Part shown: piece after piece, positions 44,795 to 56,532 of the stretch
Numbering within the stretch: the stretch's first letter is position 1
Layout: the number at the start of each line of letters is the position of its first letter
Origin: Crotalaria pallida
Taxonomy: Eukaryota > Streptophyta > Magnoliopsida > Fabales > Fabaceae
Direction: 5' to 3'
Length of the DNA stretch: 64,000 nt
Assembly (NCBI GenBank): GCA_037953625.1
Contig: CM075651.1
Coordinates: 128,616,501 to 128,680,500, forward strand
The notes under the pieces: model-generated
Told to the model about the DNA's origin: nothing
Seen by the model: the letters and a program-made list of their open reading frames with translations, nothing else
The model's database searches: none
Position numbers and translations under genes: made by a program

Positions 44795-44880
44795 CTGTGG
44801 CGGATGTCAGCGGTTCGAGTCCGCTTATCTCCTACTCATGAACTTAGCCAATACAAAGCTAAATTATAGTCCTTAAAAAT
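44795..44880 (+). other. Plastid-derived fragment (trnA-23S spacer)
   Basis: CCTGTGGCGGATGTCAGCGG, then TTCGAGTCCGCTTATCTCC, AACTTAGCC and TACAAAGCTA matches, as I remember it, the chloroplast spacer upstream of 23S rRNA. It includes a T-arm-like sequence but not a full tRNA cloverleaf. A few substitutions relative to the plastid consensus suggest an old nuclear insertion. A partial copy (TCCTGTGGCGGATG) recurs at 44947-44960. Confidence 0.6.
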
Positions 44881-45780
44881 TGAATTGATTTACTATTCCA
44901 CTTTTGTATTTTTTTTATCTTTTAGGCACCTAAAATTAAATTGATATCCTGTGGCGGATGCATGTAATAAATTATAGTATCTAACTTACAATTAAGAAAT
45001 TTTTTTTTTATTAAAAAAAAAAAGAAGACACAGGGTCACCCATGTTTTGCATTATGCAAAATGGGCAGCCACCCGCTGCACCCTCAAGAAGCACAAGGAG
45101 TGTATTTTTAATTTAAAAAAACAACAACTTCACCCCTCTCCCAATCTATCTATCTATATGTGTGTATGTAGCACAATTCATAGTTTTTCAAGCATCTATA
45201 TTCTTATTAGTTAACAGAAAATATACACATAAATATTTTTATTTTGCTTGTGTTTTTCATATTCACTTAATACTTTAGTATCAACTAATACAATTTTGAG
45301 ACTCTGCTTTAACTTGGAAAGGCCGGTACAAGAAAAGTTATTCTTATCATTAAAATAGTGGTTTATAACTTAAAGTAGTATAGTTTAAGCTTCTGTAAGT
45401 TTAAGGGAATTATCTTGAGTATTACGGTATGAGTAGGTGACTTGGAGGTCAATACATGTCATGATTACTCGTTAAAACAAATTTTAAATGACTTATAGTT
45501 AGATTATGAAAACTTGAATAATTGAAATTATGATAAATTAAAATATGGTATGCTGAGTTATTGATTATGAAATTATGTGTAATTGATACCTTGATGTATG
45601 ATTGATTTTAATTATATGTATGCTGTTGTGGTTAATTTTTATGTTTATCCAAATTTAATTAAATGATATTTACGTATGAGTTACAAATTGTTAGCAAAGT
45701 TTAAGAGAAATTGGAAATTTAAATTATTGATTATAATTGAACAAAAATGGTGAGACATAAATATATTTTTTTTAAATGTT
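44881..45780. other. AT-rich non-coding stretch
   Basis: No supported gene. The near-perfect short palindrome TTTTGCATTATGCAAAA lies at about 45047-45063. Confidence 0.45.
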
Positions 45781-46271
45781 GGCAAAACTGCTTCATAAGT
45801 CCCCAAAGTTATTTACTTGTTTGAAAGTGATTTCTCAAGTTTTTTTTTTGAAAATTCGTTAACATGGTATGTCCTTCCGTTTATTTCTCCGTCTCCGGTC
45901 ATCTTTTCTATCTTCAGTCATCTTCTCTGTTGGGATTTCCGATCAACACCATTTTTTCGGTGATGAGCTCTACTTTTTTTTTCTATTTCTTTGCCCATTA
46001 TTCGCCAACAAATGTTCAGATCGGACTATTAATCTCTCCACCATTCACTACCACATTCAGAAGGTGGTGTTATGGGATTTGTGGGGTTGGAGATAAAAGA
46101 TATTTGCCGAAAAAAATGGATTTTCGGCGAAGAAAATGATTGGAAAATTTGATGGAAGGACCAACTATATTAACAGAAGTAAACTTAAGAGACCACTTTC
46201 AAACAAAAAAAACTTGAAGAACCACTTTGGAACAAATAAATAACTTAGGGGACCAAAGAAGCAATTTTGCC
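45781..46271. mobile_element. MULE-type MITE
   Basis: The left end GGCAAAACTGCTTC and right end GAAGCAATTTTGCC are inverted. The arms share a GTCCCC/AAGTTATTTA region and a TTTGAAAGTG/CACTTTCAAA block. Flanks TTAAATGTT and AAAAATGTT agree at seven of nine positions. An internal ORF (45864-46139) lacks features and is probably non-coding filler. Confidence 0.72.
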
Positions 46272-46451
46272 AAAAATGTTATATTGTGATTTATAATATC
46301 AATTTAAATATTATATTTGATTAATAATGTGTGATATTGAGTGTGATGACAAATAAACAAAGTCTGGTTCAAAACCCAATATTCACGGAAAGAAATAATA
46401 AAGAAATTGCACATAAATTGTATTTAGATGTAAAAAAAAGGGAAATCATAT

Positions 46452-47010
46452 GGTATGCACATATATTAAAAATATTAAATGATGTATATGAATTTGGTAT
46501 ATTTTGACTAAAGTATCCTCATTTAATAATTGGATAGAGTAATAAAAAAATGTATGAAGACTATATTAAAAAAAAAAGATGAAGAAATAAATGGTGGAAA
46601 AGATGTAATATATAAGGGTACGTATGGTTGGCAAAAAAAAGTGCTCCATATAAAGAAGTATAGGGTTTTTTAAACTAATATCTCTTTCCCTAAATATAAC
46701 ACCATTTTTACACTTTTATTTTGTCCTCATTTATAAGACTTATACCAATTTTTAATGATAATTAATTACTTCTTTCCATAAATACCCCTATTTATTTAAT
46801 ATCTTTTAAATTTCCAATACTATTAATAGGGGTAGTTTTGAAAATACATATCAAATGTTCACATTTCCAAAACTATTAACTAAATTAACCAACTTTCTTA
46901 ATAGACGTGAAAATTACCAAAATGATCTTATTTATAGGGACGAAGGAAGTACATGATATATGAGACAAGACAAAATGGTCAAAATTACATAACTCTTATA
47001 AAACAAATGA
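46452..47010. mobile_element. Dispersed Stowaway-like copy interrupted by another MITE
   Basis: About 46452-46640 and 46952-47010 match 48796-49060 in order and orientation (GCACATATATTAAAA, GAATTTGGTATATTTTGACT, ATGTATGAAGACTATATT, TATGAGACAAGA). The match is split by the MITE at 46681-46949. Confidence 0.65.
46681..46949. mobile_element. Stowaway-like MITE nested in a Stowaway-like copy
   Basis: The left end TCTCTTTCCCTAAATATAA and right end CTTATTTATAGGGACGAAGGAAG are imperfect inverted repeats, flanked by TA at 46679-46680 and 46950-46951. This end type (CTCCCTCCGTCC family) is common in plants. Confidence 0.65.
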
Positions 47011-47128
47011 GGTTTTTTTTTTGTGTTTATCAAGGGTGTCTTATGCGACAAGACAAAATGGTCAAAATTACATAACTCTTATGAGACAAATGAGGTTTTT
47101 TTTTTTTTTGTGTTAATCAAGGGTGTCC
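46964..47128. repeat. 83-bp tandem duplication with SINE-like tail
   Basis: GACAAGACAAAATGGTCAAA starts at 46964 and 47047. Each unit ends in a long T run, GTGTTTATC or GTGTTAATC, then AAGGGTGTC, which is the 3' end seen on the SINE at 49065. Confidence 0.85.
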
Positions 47129-47137
47129 TCCAACCAA

Positions 47138-47490
47138 TTACAAAAGACTAATTAATAATCCCTTTCGTGTTTCCTCTTTGAACTTCACTTTTGAACCTGT
47201 TTCTGTCAAAGCCCTCCACATAACCATAGGTTGATTGATTAGGTTCTCAATTAAGACCAGAAGTCTTATCCAGAATGTTTCTGCCACCCTGGGTTCTCCC
47301 CTCTTCCAGTGCCTCTGGAAATAATGCTCAATCTCATCATCGGAAATGTCAAGGATTGATGTCTCAATTCCTTCCAGAAAATATGGCTGGCATAAAGAGC
47401 ACACTCTTCTGTAATGTCAACAACAGGTGGCATGTAGTCTCTGGTGAGATCCTCAGCATTGTTAGCTTTGAAAATGCGCCTTAAATACCA
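47138..47490 (-). pseudogene. Fragment of JMJ25/IBM1-like JmjC histone demethylase gene
   Basis: One minus frame reads ISDDEIEHYFQRHWKRGEP, then QPMVMWRALTETGSKVKF and KEETR. As I know the plant KDM3/JMJ25 family, this is the segment before the JmjC domain (HFQRHW...GEPVIVRNV...PMVMWRA). A neighbouring frame reads IFKANNAEDLTRDYMPPVVD, also from this region. Frameshifts separate the two pieces and the middle is scrambled. No JmjC catalytic sequence is present. It is a gene scrap of about 350 bp between MITEs, probably captured or duplicated. Confidence 0.7.
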
Positions 47491-48760
47491 GATCTACACA
47501 CTAAAACCTCAAAATTAAAAGAAGAATTAAAGCATTCACATTTTCAAAATTATTATACTCACAAAATCTCCTCAAACTCCTCTATTATTAGGAGAGGGAG
47601 TACCTTCAATTCATAGTTTTTTACATGACATAGAAAAACAAGAACATAGAAAAAGAGTGAGAGACTGTATTCTCAACTCATATCTAAAAGGCTCAGCCAC
47701 AAATTCGTGGGTAAAAAAGAAAAAGGAAACGAGAAATTAGTTGCATCATTAGAAATTACAGAAGCGAGTTATCATATCTACCAGAAAGACAATTTTAAGT
47801 TGGATAACTTTTCCAAATGTTAGATTTATTTGACAAATATGAGGTCTCTTAGCTTATTTCACATAAACCATAAATAAAAATGTTATAACATTTTGTCAAA
47901 TATTAGGATGCACATAATGTTGTTTTACAATAATATATGATGAATAATATTATCTTATATTGAAAGGGTTAGCAAAAAATACTTACCTATTATTTGAATT
48001 TGGTGCTTCATCGAATTGATCTAAGACTCTCCATAATAATATCATCATGATCATCTGCTTCCTCTTCATCTGACTGCTTAATTACTATAACTATAGTACT
48101 CATTTTGTTAGTGCACATTGTGATCTAGCCTTAGACTTTAGACACTTATATACTACTCAATATCCTTGTAGTTGAAGATGATCTGAACATTTTGTAATAT
48201 CATACATTGTATTTCATTAATAAGAAAAAATCTTATGTAAGCAAATAAATATGACAAGAAATCGTTCTTTTGTAAATTTTCTATAATCTATACAATTATA
48301 TATGGAAAGTGGTTTACCATATTTGATATTTAAATTATTATTTTTTATTCGGATGAACTTATTTCCAATTTACTTTGAATATAAATAGAAGATAATCCGG
48401 GTCCTCACTTTATTTTTATTTGTATTTAATTTTAAATTAAAATAGCTTTTTCCAAACATAAGATTTTTCTCTTACCATTTTCACATTTTAAGAATGTGAA
48501 ATTGACATGTGTCATTCGAAGTTATAAATACCATTTTTCATTGGTTTTGATTCTGGAGAATAGGCTAATTCATAAGGATGATTTAAGATTTCTCTTGATA
48601 TATTGATAGATTGATTGATTATGTAAATAATGATTACTCTTTAATATTTCTTGAAAAATCATGAATTACTTTACTAATTATTTTACTAGTTATTCCTATA
48701 TTTAAATTCTACTATCATAGATCACAACTGTAATTAATATTATTAATTTTTTTACTATTA
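47491..48760. other. AT-rich non-coding stretch
   Basis: No supported gene. About 48590-48720 is the second copy of the dispersed repeat at 5540-5680. Confidence 0.4.
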
Positions 48761-49060
48761 CTTTATCCGTCTTATAAATTTAACGGTTTAGAGTTATGCA
48801 CATATATTAAAATATGATTGCATGAATTATAAGAATTTGGTATATTTTGACTAAAATATTTCCATTTAATGTAGAGAGTAATAAGAAATGTATGAAGACT
48901 ATATTGTAAAGAAATGAAGAAATAAGTGGTGAAAAATATGATGTAATAAATATGCGAATGCTTGGAAAAAAAATATAAATGAGTATTAGGTTTTTAAAAC
49001 TTCATAATATATGAGACAAGATAAAATGATCAAAACTACATAATTTATGGGACAAATGAG
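48761..49060. mobile_element. Stowaway-like MITE
   Basis: Left end CTTTATCCGTCTTATAAAT, right end ATTTATGGGACAAATGAG, inverted, flanked by TA (48759-48760 and 49061-49062). 300 bp, no coding capacity. Confidence 0.72.
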
Positions 49061-49064
49061 TACT

Positions 49065-49200
49065 ATTTTTTTTGTGTGAACTAAGGGTGTCCTTCGGGTA
49101 TTACCTCTCCCAACAAAGTCTTTTCCATATCCACGGCAGGAGTCGAATCCTTAACATCAGGCTTAAGGAACGCAACTATCTACCAATTATGCTGGACTTT
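49065..49200 (-). mobile_element. tRNA-derived SINE
   Basis: The minus strand has an A-box-like TAATTGGTAGATAG (plus 49176-49189), then about 35 bp later a B-box GGATTCGACTCC (plus 49139-49150). A non-tRNA body follows, ending GGACACCCTTAGTTCACAC and an A run. The spacing fits a pol III promoter. The body end matches the tails in the tandem duplication at 46964-47128. No clear duplication was found. Confidence 0.65.
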
Positions 49201-50086
49201 GTTGGTGGATGAGTAAATTGTTTAAAAACATACATTATATACTCTTTCCTATTTGCGATATAAGAATAAAAACATATTTCATTTAATTTAAAATAGAAGA
49301 AAAGGTTAACTCTGAGTCACTTACGTTAAAAAAAACATATTTCATTTCATTTGAGGATTCTTAGGACTAAGGTTAACCTTGTCTGGCACAAAGATGTTTC
49401 ATGTTTCATACTAACCTGTAATTATGCTCAAGAGTTATTAGGTCAAAGGTCCGGTTGGGACTGTACATGGGCTGAAAATTGCCAAAGCTATACAATTTGT
49501 TCTTGTAGAGATTGTATCATCAAGTGTTGTATCAACAACCAATTGATCTCATCGTAATTATTGATGATTGAATTTTTTGAGATAATATCTTAAAGATGAA
49601 GGAGAATCGATTTGTTCATCTTGGTTAAGTAATGGTATAAGGAAAAAAGGAGCATGATTCTTTACTTTCTCTTGATGTGAATGGTGTAACGAGAGTTCAA
49701 AAACTCCTTATTGATTTAGAGAATTTTCTTCCCATGCTCTTTCAGGTGTGGTGAGGAGGGTTTCTACAAAACTACTAGTGCCAACGTTATAAGCAATAAG
49801 TTAATTGAAAAACAAGAAACAATTACAAAATCTATCCAAAAAGCACCAAACTGAGTTTTTAGAGTTCTTATAAGAAAATTTTACAAGAAAACCATCTCTA
49901 AGTTTTCTAACAATACACCTTGATGTTTTTAGGATTTATTTTATAAAGCCTCCTCATTTTTCGATTAATCGTCTTGCTTGTGACGACGTTGACAATAGCA
50001 GTTTTGTAGAAACCTTTGTGACCATAGTTGAAGGAGCATGGGATAAGCAATTCACAAGAAGAGGAAGAGAAGAATCGGGTTCCTCT
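49201..50086. other. Non-coding stretch with a diverged inverted repeat
   Basis: About 49728-49800 and 49970-50042 are inverted, diverged copies sharing CCCATGCTC, GGTTTCTACAAAACT and GCCAACGT/GTCAACGT. A 68-codon ORF at 49351-49557 is cysteine-rich but unrecognised. Confidence 0.4.
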
Positions 50087-51201
50087 TGATCGAGGCCGTA
50101 CCCGATACAAATAAAAACAGTTTAAGTATAGTACTAGGAAGTGACTCCTAGGTCGTCTCCCAAGGAATATCTTATCAAGCAAAAGGTCGAACACATAGTA
50201 TGCATAGAAAACAAGGGGGGTTTTGTATTGAATGTTGAAATCTAAAATCAAAACAAAATTAAATAAAAACGAAGTAAAAAATAAGGAAAAGCGGATAAAC
50301 CCCTTTAGCTCGCGTTCACAACTCTATCATCGGTCACAAAAGATCAATTTCTTACCTCTGCACTGTCCAACTCGTGAGAACTAAATACTAAGCGAAAATT
50401 CAATTCTCACCCCAAAACCCTAACCTCTAATTAAGCATTAAAAGCCAAAGCATGGAGATTTTACGAGTTTGCATAAATTAAGCATTCATACACATGGATT
50501 ATCTCTATAGAATGGAACTAAGCGAACCATAACATAGCAATAAGCATGAAAACAGTGAATAAAAACGAAATAGCATTAAGAACAAAACCTCAAGAGTATG
50601 TGATACATTACCAAAGGGATTTAACCTAAGAGTTTAGCCTTCCATGATGAAATAAGTCAAAAACGTGTAGAAAGGGAAGAGAGAGAAACCCTAGCAGCCA
50701 CCACAAGCTTGGAGAGCAAAACTAAGCCTTCTCCTAGAGAGAGATTGGGAAAAACGTGATTATGGAAGGTGGCTGCTAGGTCTACACGAATTTTGCTTTT
50801 TAAATCACAAAACGGGCCTAAATCATGGGCCAAATCCTAAGGAAAGCTAATCTCTAAATTAAATCTAAAAATATCCTATAGATAAAATCTAAATCTTAAA
50901 AGATATAAACTAAATCTCAAATAATCCTAAAGATAGATTACAATCTTCACTTCATCATATATCTTCTCTTCCAAAATTAAATCTTCACTCCCAAAATGTC
51001 CAAAAAGCCCTTGTGCCAAATATGACATGAAAATAATAATAGATTAAATTAGGCTAAATAATCCAAATTAATTAAAATCCGGAATAATAGTCTAATAAAA
51101 TCTAAAATACTAAATCATTCTAAACAATGTCAAGTAGGCACCAAAAATCATCAATGAGAGCAAAATAAGGCTATGAATAATGGGAAATATAATGCTCATC
51201 A
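50087..51201 (-). repeat. 3' LTR of Athila-type element E
   Basis: In minus sense it starts TGATGAGCATTATATTTCCC at 51201 and ends GGCCTCGATCA at 50087. It is preceded internally by a purine-rich tract (plus AATACCCCCACACTT, 51202-51216). An 1.1 kb LTR starting TGATGAGC is typical of Athila relatives. The other LTR is outside the window, so the duplication is untested. Confidence 0.75.
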
Positions 51202-51216
51202 AATACCCCCACACTT

Positions 51217-52691
51217 ATCCTTTTGCACTCCTGGGCAAAACTAAGAAATAGGACTAAGAAGACTAATATGCACCAAAGTGAATCATGTAAGGAAAAATAC
51301 TAAAAACTAAGAAAATGCAAAACCTAAGAGATTACATACTTCACAATGAATGCTAGGAAATGCAAAGAAATGGGCAAAATCGAGCACACGAAAAGAATAA
51401 GGACCAAAGAATCAAGGCATCCATGAACATCATCCAATTATTTCAAATATGCAAAGAAAACCAATGACATCAAGAGGGTAGTCACAAAGATGATAAAAAC
51501 TCACAAGGATCACTCAAAAGTTTTTACACTCAAGTGTTTAGGGTTAATCAGTGTTTACACTCAAGGCACATCATGAATAACAAACACAACCATAAGCTTG
51601 ACAAGCCTCTAACATCAACAATAAACACACATGCACATTAAGATCAAAAGGTCTTCTCAGGGTTGTAATGGGGCCAAGTACAAGGTGGGGTAAAATATGG
51701 GAAATGTAGCTAAAACCAAGGGAATAGAGGAGCAATGAGGAATAAGTAAAAAGTAAGCACAATCCACCCCAGAATGAAATGATAAACATAACAACAACCT
51801 CTAATTCCAATCCTCTGTGCCTCAATCAACCTTTTATTCTCTCTTTTTTTTTTTCTTTTTTTCTTCTTTTTTTTTAATTTTTATTTTTATTTATTTTTTA
51901 TTTTTTTTGCATTGGAGAACTTCATGAACGAAAGAGAAGAAAAAAACAAAAATGGCATAATGAGATAAAGCTATAATTACAACACCAACCATAGAGGCAA
52001 AACCAAGATCTCACAAGAGATGAAGAACAAAGTACCCTCACTTACTTAATACCCATTCCCAAAACAATTCCAAAGCTCCAAAATTCCGGTTAGGACAATC
52101 ATGGTTTTTCAGTCATAGGCTTGTAATGAGCTAAAGAACAAAGAAAATGGATAAAATGCCTCAAAGGGGCTATCAAAGGATAAATTCATTCAAGGTAGGC
52201 TCATATGGCTAGTGGCTTATTCAAGAAAAACAATGCCTTAATCATTTCAAAATGTGCATGGGAATATCAAGTATCAACAAGAGTCAAGTCAAGTTCTAGA
52301 GTGAAAGTAATCCAGAGTGCAATCACACATGAAAGAAAATTAGGTGGCATATATAGCAATCCACCCACAATTAAGGCTCAAATCCTCACAAAAGGGACAA
52401 TTCTATCACAGTGTTACCACCTCTTAATTATCAAAAGCAACTTTACACACAGAAATGCATGAATTTAGACACAAGATACCAAGACTCTACTAAAATGAAG
52501 CAAAAACATGCAAGAAAATGCCCAAAACTTAGCAAAACCTAAAAAATCAAAGCAAAAATATGCAACCTAAACTACTCTCTCCCAACACTTAAATCACACA
52601 TTGTCCTCAATGGAACACAAATAGCATAATCAGACAGATATAGACAATTATAATAAAAGTAGTAAAGAAGGAGAAAAGAAAACTCCCTAAG
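51217..52691 (-). other. 3' non-coding region of Athila element E
   Basis: Between integrase and the 3' LTR. Some Athila elements have an envelope-like ORF here; none is seen. A long T-rich tract on the plus strand (51838-51910) is the only conspicuous feature. Confidence 0.65.
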
Positions 52692-55423
52692 TCATGGTGG
52701 GTCAAAGGTGTGTTCGACCAAAGAGGCTTCCTCCACAGGTGCATCATCCAAAGTAGGAGTGGTTAGGAAAGGCTTGAGTCGGTGGCCATTAACTTTGAAG
52801 CTCTTGTCCGTGGACTCACTCTTGATCTCCACAGTACCATAAGGAAACACCTGGGTGACTACAAACGGTCCAATCCACTTAGAGCGGAGCTTTCCACTCA
52901 TGAGTCCAAGCCTAGAGTTGTAGAGCAACACTTTTTGACCAACCAAGAACTCCTTTCTGGAAATTGAGCTATCATGAAGCTTCTTGGTCTTCTCTTTGTA
53001 GAACATGGAGTTCTCATAGGCCTCCAAACGGATCTCATCTATCTCACTCAACTGCAGCTTCCTCTCCTCACCCGCTTGATCAAGAGCTAAGTTACATTGT
53101 TTCACAGCCCAATATGCACGATGCTCTATCTCCACAGGCAGGTGGCATGCCTTACCAAAGACAACCCGATAAGGTGACATCCCTATGGGTGCCTTGTAAG
53201 CGGTCCGATGGGCCCACAGAGCATCCTTCAATCGTGTGCTCCAATCCTTTCTATTAGGCTGCACCATCTTCTCCAAAATCCGCTTGATCTCTCTGTTTGA
53301 AATCTCAGCTTGCCCATTGGTTTGGGGGTGATAGGGTGTAGAAACTTTGTGCACAACCCCATACTTCTTGAGCAAAGCTCGCATGGATCTATTGCAGAAG
53401 TGTGTGCCTTGATCACTGACTATGGCTCTAGGTATGCCAAACCTGCAAAGGATATTAGACTTGACAAAATCTACAACAACCTGAGCATCATTAGTCCTGG
53501 TGGCCTTAGCTTCCACCCATTTGGATACATAATCCACAGCAAGCAAGATATAATAAAAACCAAAAGAAACAGGAAAGGGGCCCATGAAATCTATACCCCA
53601 GACATCAAACACTACCTCACAGAACAACATAGGTTGTTGCGGCATCTGTTGCCTCCAAGATAGGGCGCCTCCTGCTCTTTGACATTGCTCACATGAGCTA
53701 CAGATGTTGCTTGCATCCTTGAAGATGGTAGGCCAATAAAATCCAGAATCCAGCACCTTTCGTGCTGTCCTTTGAGTCCCAAGGTGGCCTCCAACTAGTG
53801 AAGCATGGCAAAACTGAAGAACCGATTGGATCTCATGATCTGGAATGCACCTGCGAATGACCTGATCACTGCAAAAACGCCACAAATAGGGGTCTTCCCA
53901 TACATAATACTTGGCATCGCTCTTAAGTTTGTCTCTTTGAGCCTTGGATGCCAAGGGTGGAAAAACATATGCAACTAGATAATTTACAATATTAGCAAAC
54001 CAAGGAGTAAGGGGAGGGGGATGTGAAACATGCAAAGCTAAAAGCTTCTCATCCGAGAAGTCATCCCGGATAGGAAATGCATCCTCCTCTCTCTCTATTC
54101 TGCTCAAGTGGTCTGCGACAAGGTTATGCGCACCACTCCGATCCTGAATCTCAAGATCAAACTCCTGAAGGAGTAACATCCACCTAATTAATCTAGGTTT
54201 AGAGTTTGTCTTTTTCAAAAGAAACTTCATAGCAGCATGATCAGTATACACTACAACCTTAGAACCTAACAGATATGATCTAAACTTATCAAGTGCAAAG
54301 ACAATGGCTAACAGCTCTTTTTCAGTTGTGGTGTAATTAACTTGTGCTGCAACTAAAGTCCTAGAAGCATAATAAATCACATGTGACAGCTTACCAACCC
54401 TTTGGGAAAGAACTGCATGGCCAAGAAAAGAACGCACCTCTCGCACGCAAGAGGGGTAAGGCAAATGTGATATTACATGCAGCTTAGCAGGGTCAACCTC
54501 TATGCCCTTATGCGAAATAATGTGCCCTAAGACTATGCCTTGTTCTACCATAAAGTGACATTTTTCAAAATTCAAGACAAGGTTAGTCTCAATGCACCTA
54601 TTAAGCACCTTAGACAAACTATCAAGATATGCATCAAAAGAGGAGTCATATACACTAAAATCATCCATGAAGACCTCTATGCAATGCTCAAGTAAGTCAT
54701 TAAAAATACTCATCATACATCTTTGAAAAGTGCCAGGAGCATTGCATAGGCCAAAAGGCATCTTCCTATAAGCAAATGTACCAAAAGGACAGGTAAATGT
54801 GGTCTTATGTTGGTCCTTTGGTGCAATACAGATTTGAAAATAACCAGAGAAACCATCTAAGAAGCAATAGTGAGATTTACCTGCCAGGCGCTCCAACATC
54901 TGATCAATGAAGGGAAGAGGAAAGTGATCATTCGGGTCGCCTGGTTGAGCTTCCTATAGTTAATGCAGTCTCTCCAACTGTTCTGCACTCTAGTGGAAAT
55001 TAACTCATCCTTCTCATTTTTTACAACTGTCACCCCAGACTTCTTGGGAACTACTTGAACCGGGCTTACCCAAGTGCTGTCTAAAATGGGGTAGATGATA
55101 CCAGGTTGCAGCAACTTCGTGACCTCTTTCTTCACCACATCAAGAATCTGGGGGTTCAACCGTCTCTGGGGTTGTCTCACTGGCTTCGCCCCATCCTCCA
55201 ATAAAATCCAGTGCATACACATGGAGGGGCTAATAGCAGGTATGTCTGCCAAAGTCCATCCTATTGCCCTTTTGTTTGCTCTAATCACATCCAGCAGCTT
55301 CTTCTCTTGATCAACAGAAAGGGAGGTAGAGATGATCACTGGAAGTTTCTGCTCATCCTCCAAGTAAGCATATTTGAGATGAGGAGGAAGGGGCTTCAGG
55401 TTCAATAAAGGTGCCTGCATCAC
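52692..55423 (-). pseudogene. pol: RT, RNase H and integrase of Athila element E
   Basis: RT starts in one frame (54857-55423: KLPVIISTSLSVDQEKKLLD, WTLADIPAISPSMCMHWILL, WVSPVQVVPKKSG). It shifts by a one-base change near 54930 into a 735-residue open frame with FLDGFSGYFQICIAPKD, PFGTFAYRKMPFGLCNAPGT and the intact FMDDFSVY. RNase H lacks its first half: SFLGHA runs directly into VLSQRVGKLSHVIYYASRTL, an in-frame loss of about 65-70 codons including the first catalytic Asp. Integrase is complete: HHCC (HASLVGGHLG, CEQCQRAG), GIDFMGP, IVSDQGTHF and NREIKRILE, then the C-terminal domain to DPP. Confidence 0.92.
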
Positions 55424-55453
55424 AGATGAAACTAAAGGGGCAGCATAAATGGA

Positions 55454-56509
55454 TTATGCCGCCTGCACCTGAACAAATGGATTAGACTCATGCATAACAG
55501 AAATGGGGTTAGGGTTAGCATAATCTGAATCTATATCATATGAATCAACAGATGCAGTTGCAGAATTTAAAAAGTGGTCAATTTCAATGCATGCAGTGCA
55601 CATTTCGGAATCAGAACATTTAGAACAAGTAAATGAGTCAGTGAAAGATGGCAAATCATAATCATGCAAAAAGTCAAGAACATGCTCATCAATCAGATCA
55701 TCAAGCAAGTCAACATGAAAGACAGAATGGTCATCAGAAAAATGTTTCATAGCATCAAAAATATTGAATCGAACCACTCTGTCATCAAATTCCATTGAAA
55801 GTGTACCTGCATGCACATCAATCTTGGTTCGGGCTGTTTTTAAAAATGGTCTCCCTAATATGACAGGGACAACACTACGAGAGGTGTCCTCTTCCATATC
55901 AAGAATATAAAAATCAGCAGGAAAGATAAGTTCACCAACCCGAACCAAGACATCCTCTATCAAACCTGCGGGGTAGGCAGTAGATCTATTTGCCAAATGG
56001 ATAACCACACCCGTAGGTTGAAGAGGTCCAAGTGAAAGAGACTTGAAAACAGACATAGGCATAACATTAATAGATGCTCCTAAATCTAGCAAAGCATTCT
56101 CAAATTTAGTATTACCTATGATACAAGGTACAGAGAAAGTTCCAGGATCCTTACACTTTTCAGGAATATAAGGGACGAGTTTACCTATAAGAGCAGAGAC
56201 ATTTCTTCCCATGTTGATCCTCTCATTGCCCTTGAGCTTCCGTTTGTGTGTGCATAGCTCCTTCAAGAACTTTGCATACCTTGGAATCTGCTTGATTGCA
56301 TCAAGAAGGGGTATGTTGACTTCCACCTTCCTGAATGTGTCAAGTATCTCTTTGTCAATCTCTTCCATTTTCTTGCTTTGAGTCACCCCCCTTGGTGGGA
56401 AAGGAAGAGGAATGGGGGGTGGTTGTTGGGCAGCAGCAGGTGTTGTGCTTGAGAAAGGCTGAGCTGGATGGGATTTTCTGGTATTTGTGTGCTCACTCTC
56501 CTCGACCAT
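55454..56509 (-). pseudogene. Aspartic protease region of Athila element E
   Basis: Open 351 residues: a proline-rich start, EVNIPLLDAIKQIPRYAKFL and KELCTHKRKLKGNERINM, then the protease core FENALLDLGASINVMPMSVF (active-site DLGAS) and SVVPVILGRPFLKTA. A stop after VQVQAA separates it in frame from the RT lead-in. A frameshift near 56530 separates it from gag. Confidence 0.9.
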
Positions 56510-56532
56510 TTGGCTCTTCTTTTTGGATGGAA

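Noticed and set aside
44795..44880. Functional tRNA gene
   Set aside because: Only a T-arm-like part is present; there is no cloverleaf, anticodon arm or acceptor pairing. It matches a plastid spacer.
45864..46139. 91-residue ORF inside a MITE
   Set aside because: Phenylalanine/serine-rich chance frame in MITE filler; no features.
49351..49557. Cysteine-rich 68-residue ORF
   Set aside because: No cysteine spacing I can match to a zinc finger or defensin, no signal peptide, AT-rich surroundings.
51217..52691. Envelope-like ORF of Athila E
   Set aside because: Searched for because some Athila elements have one here; only short unrelated ORFs were found.
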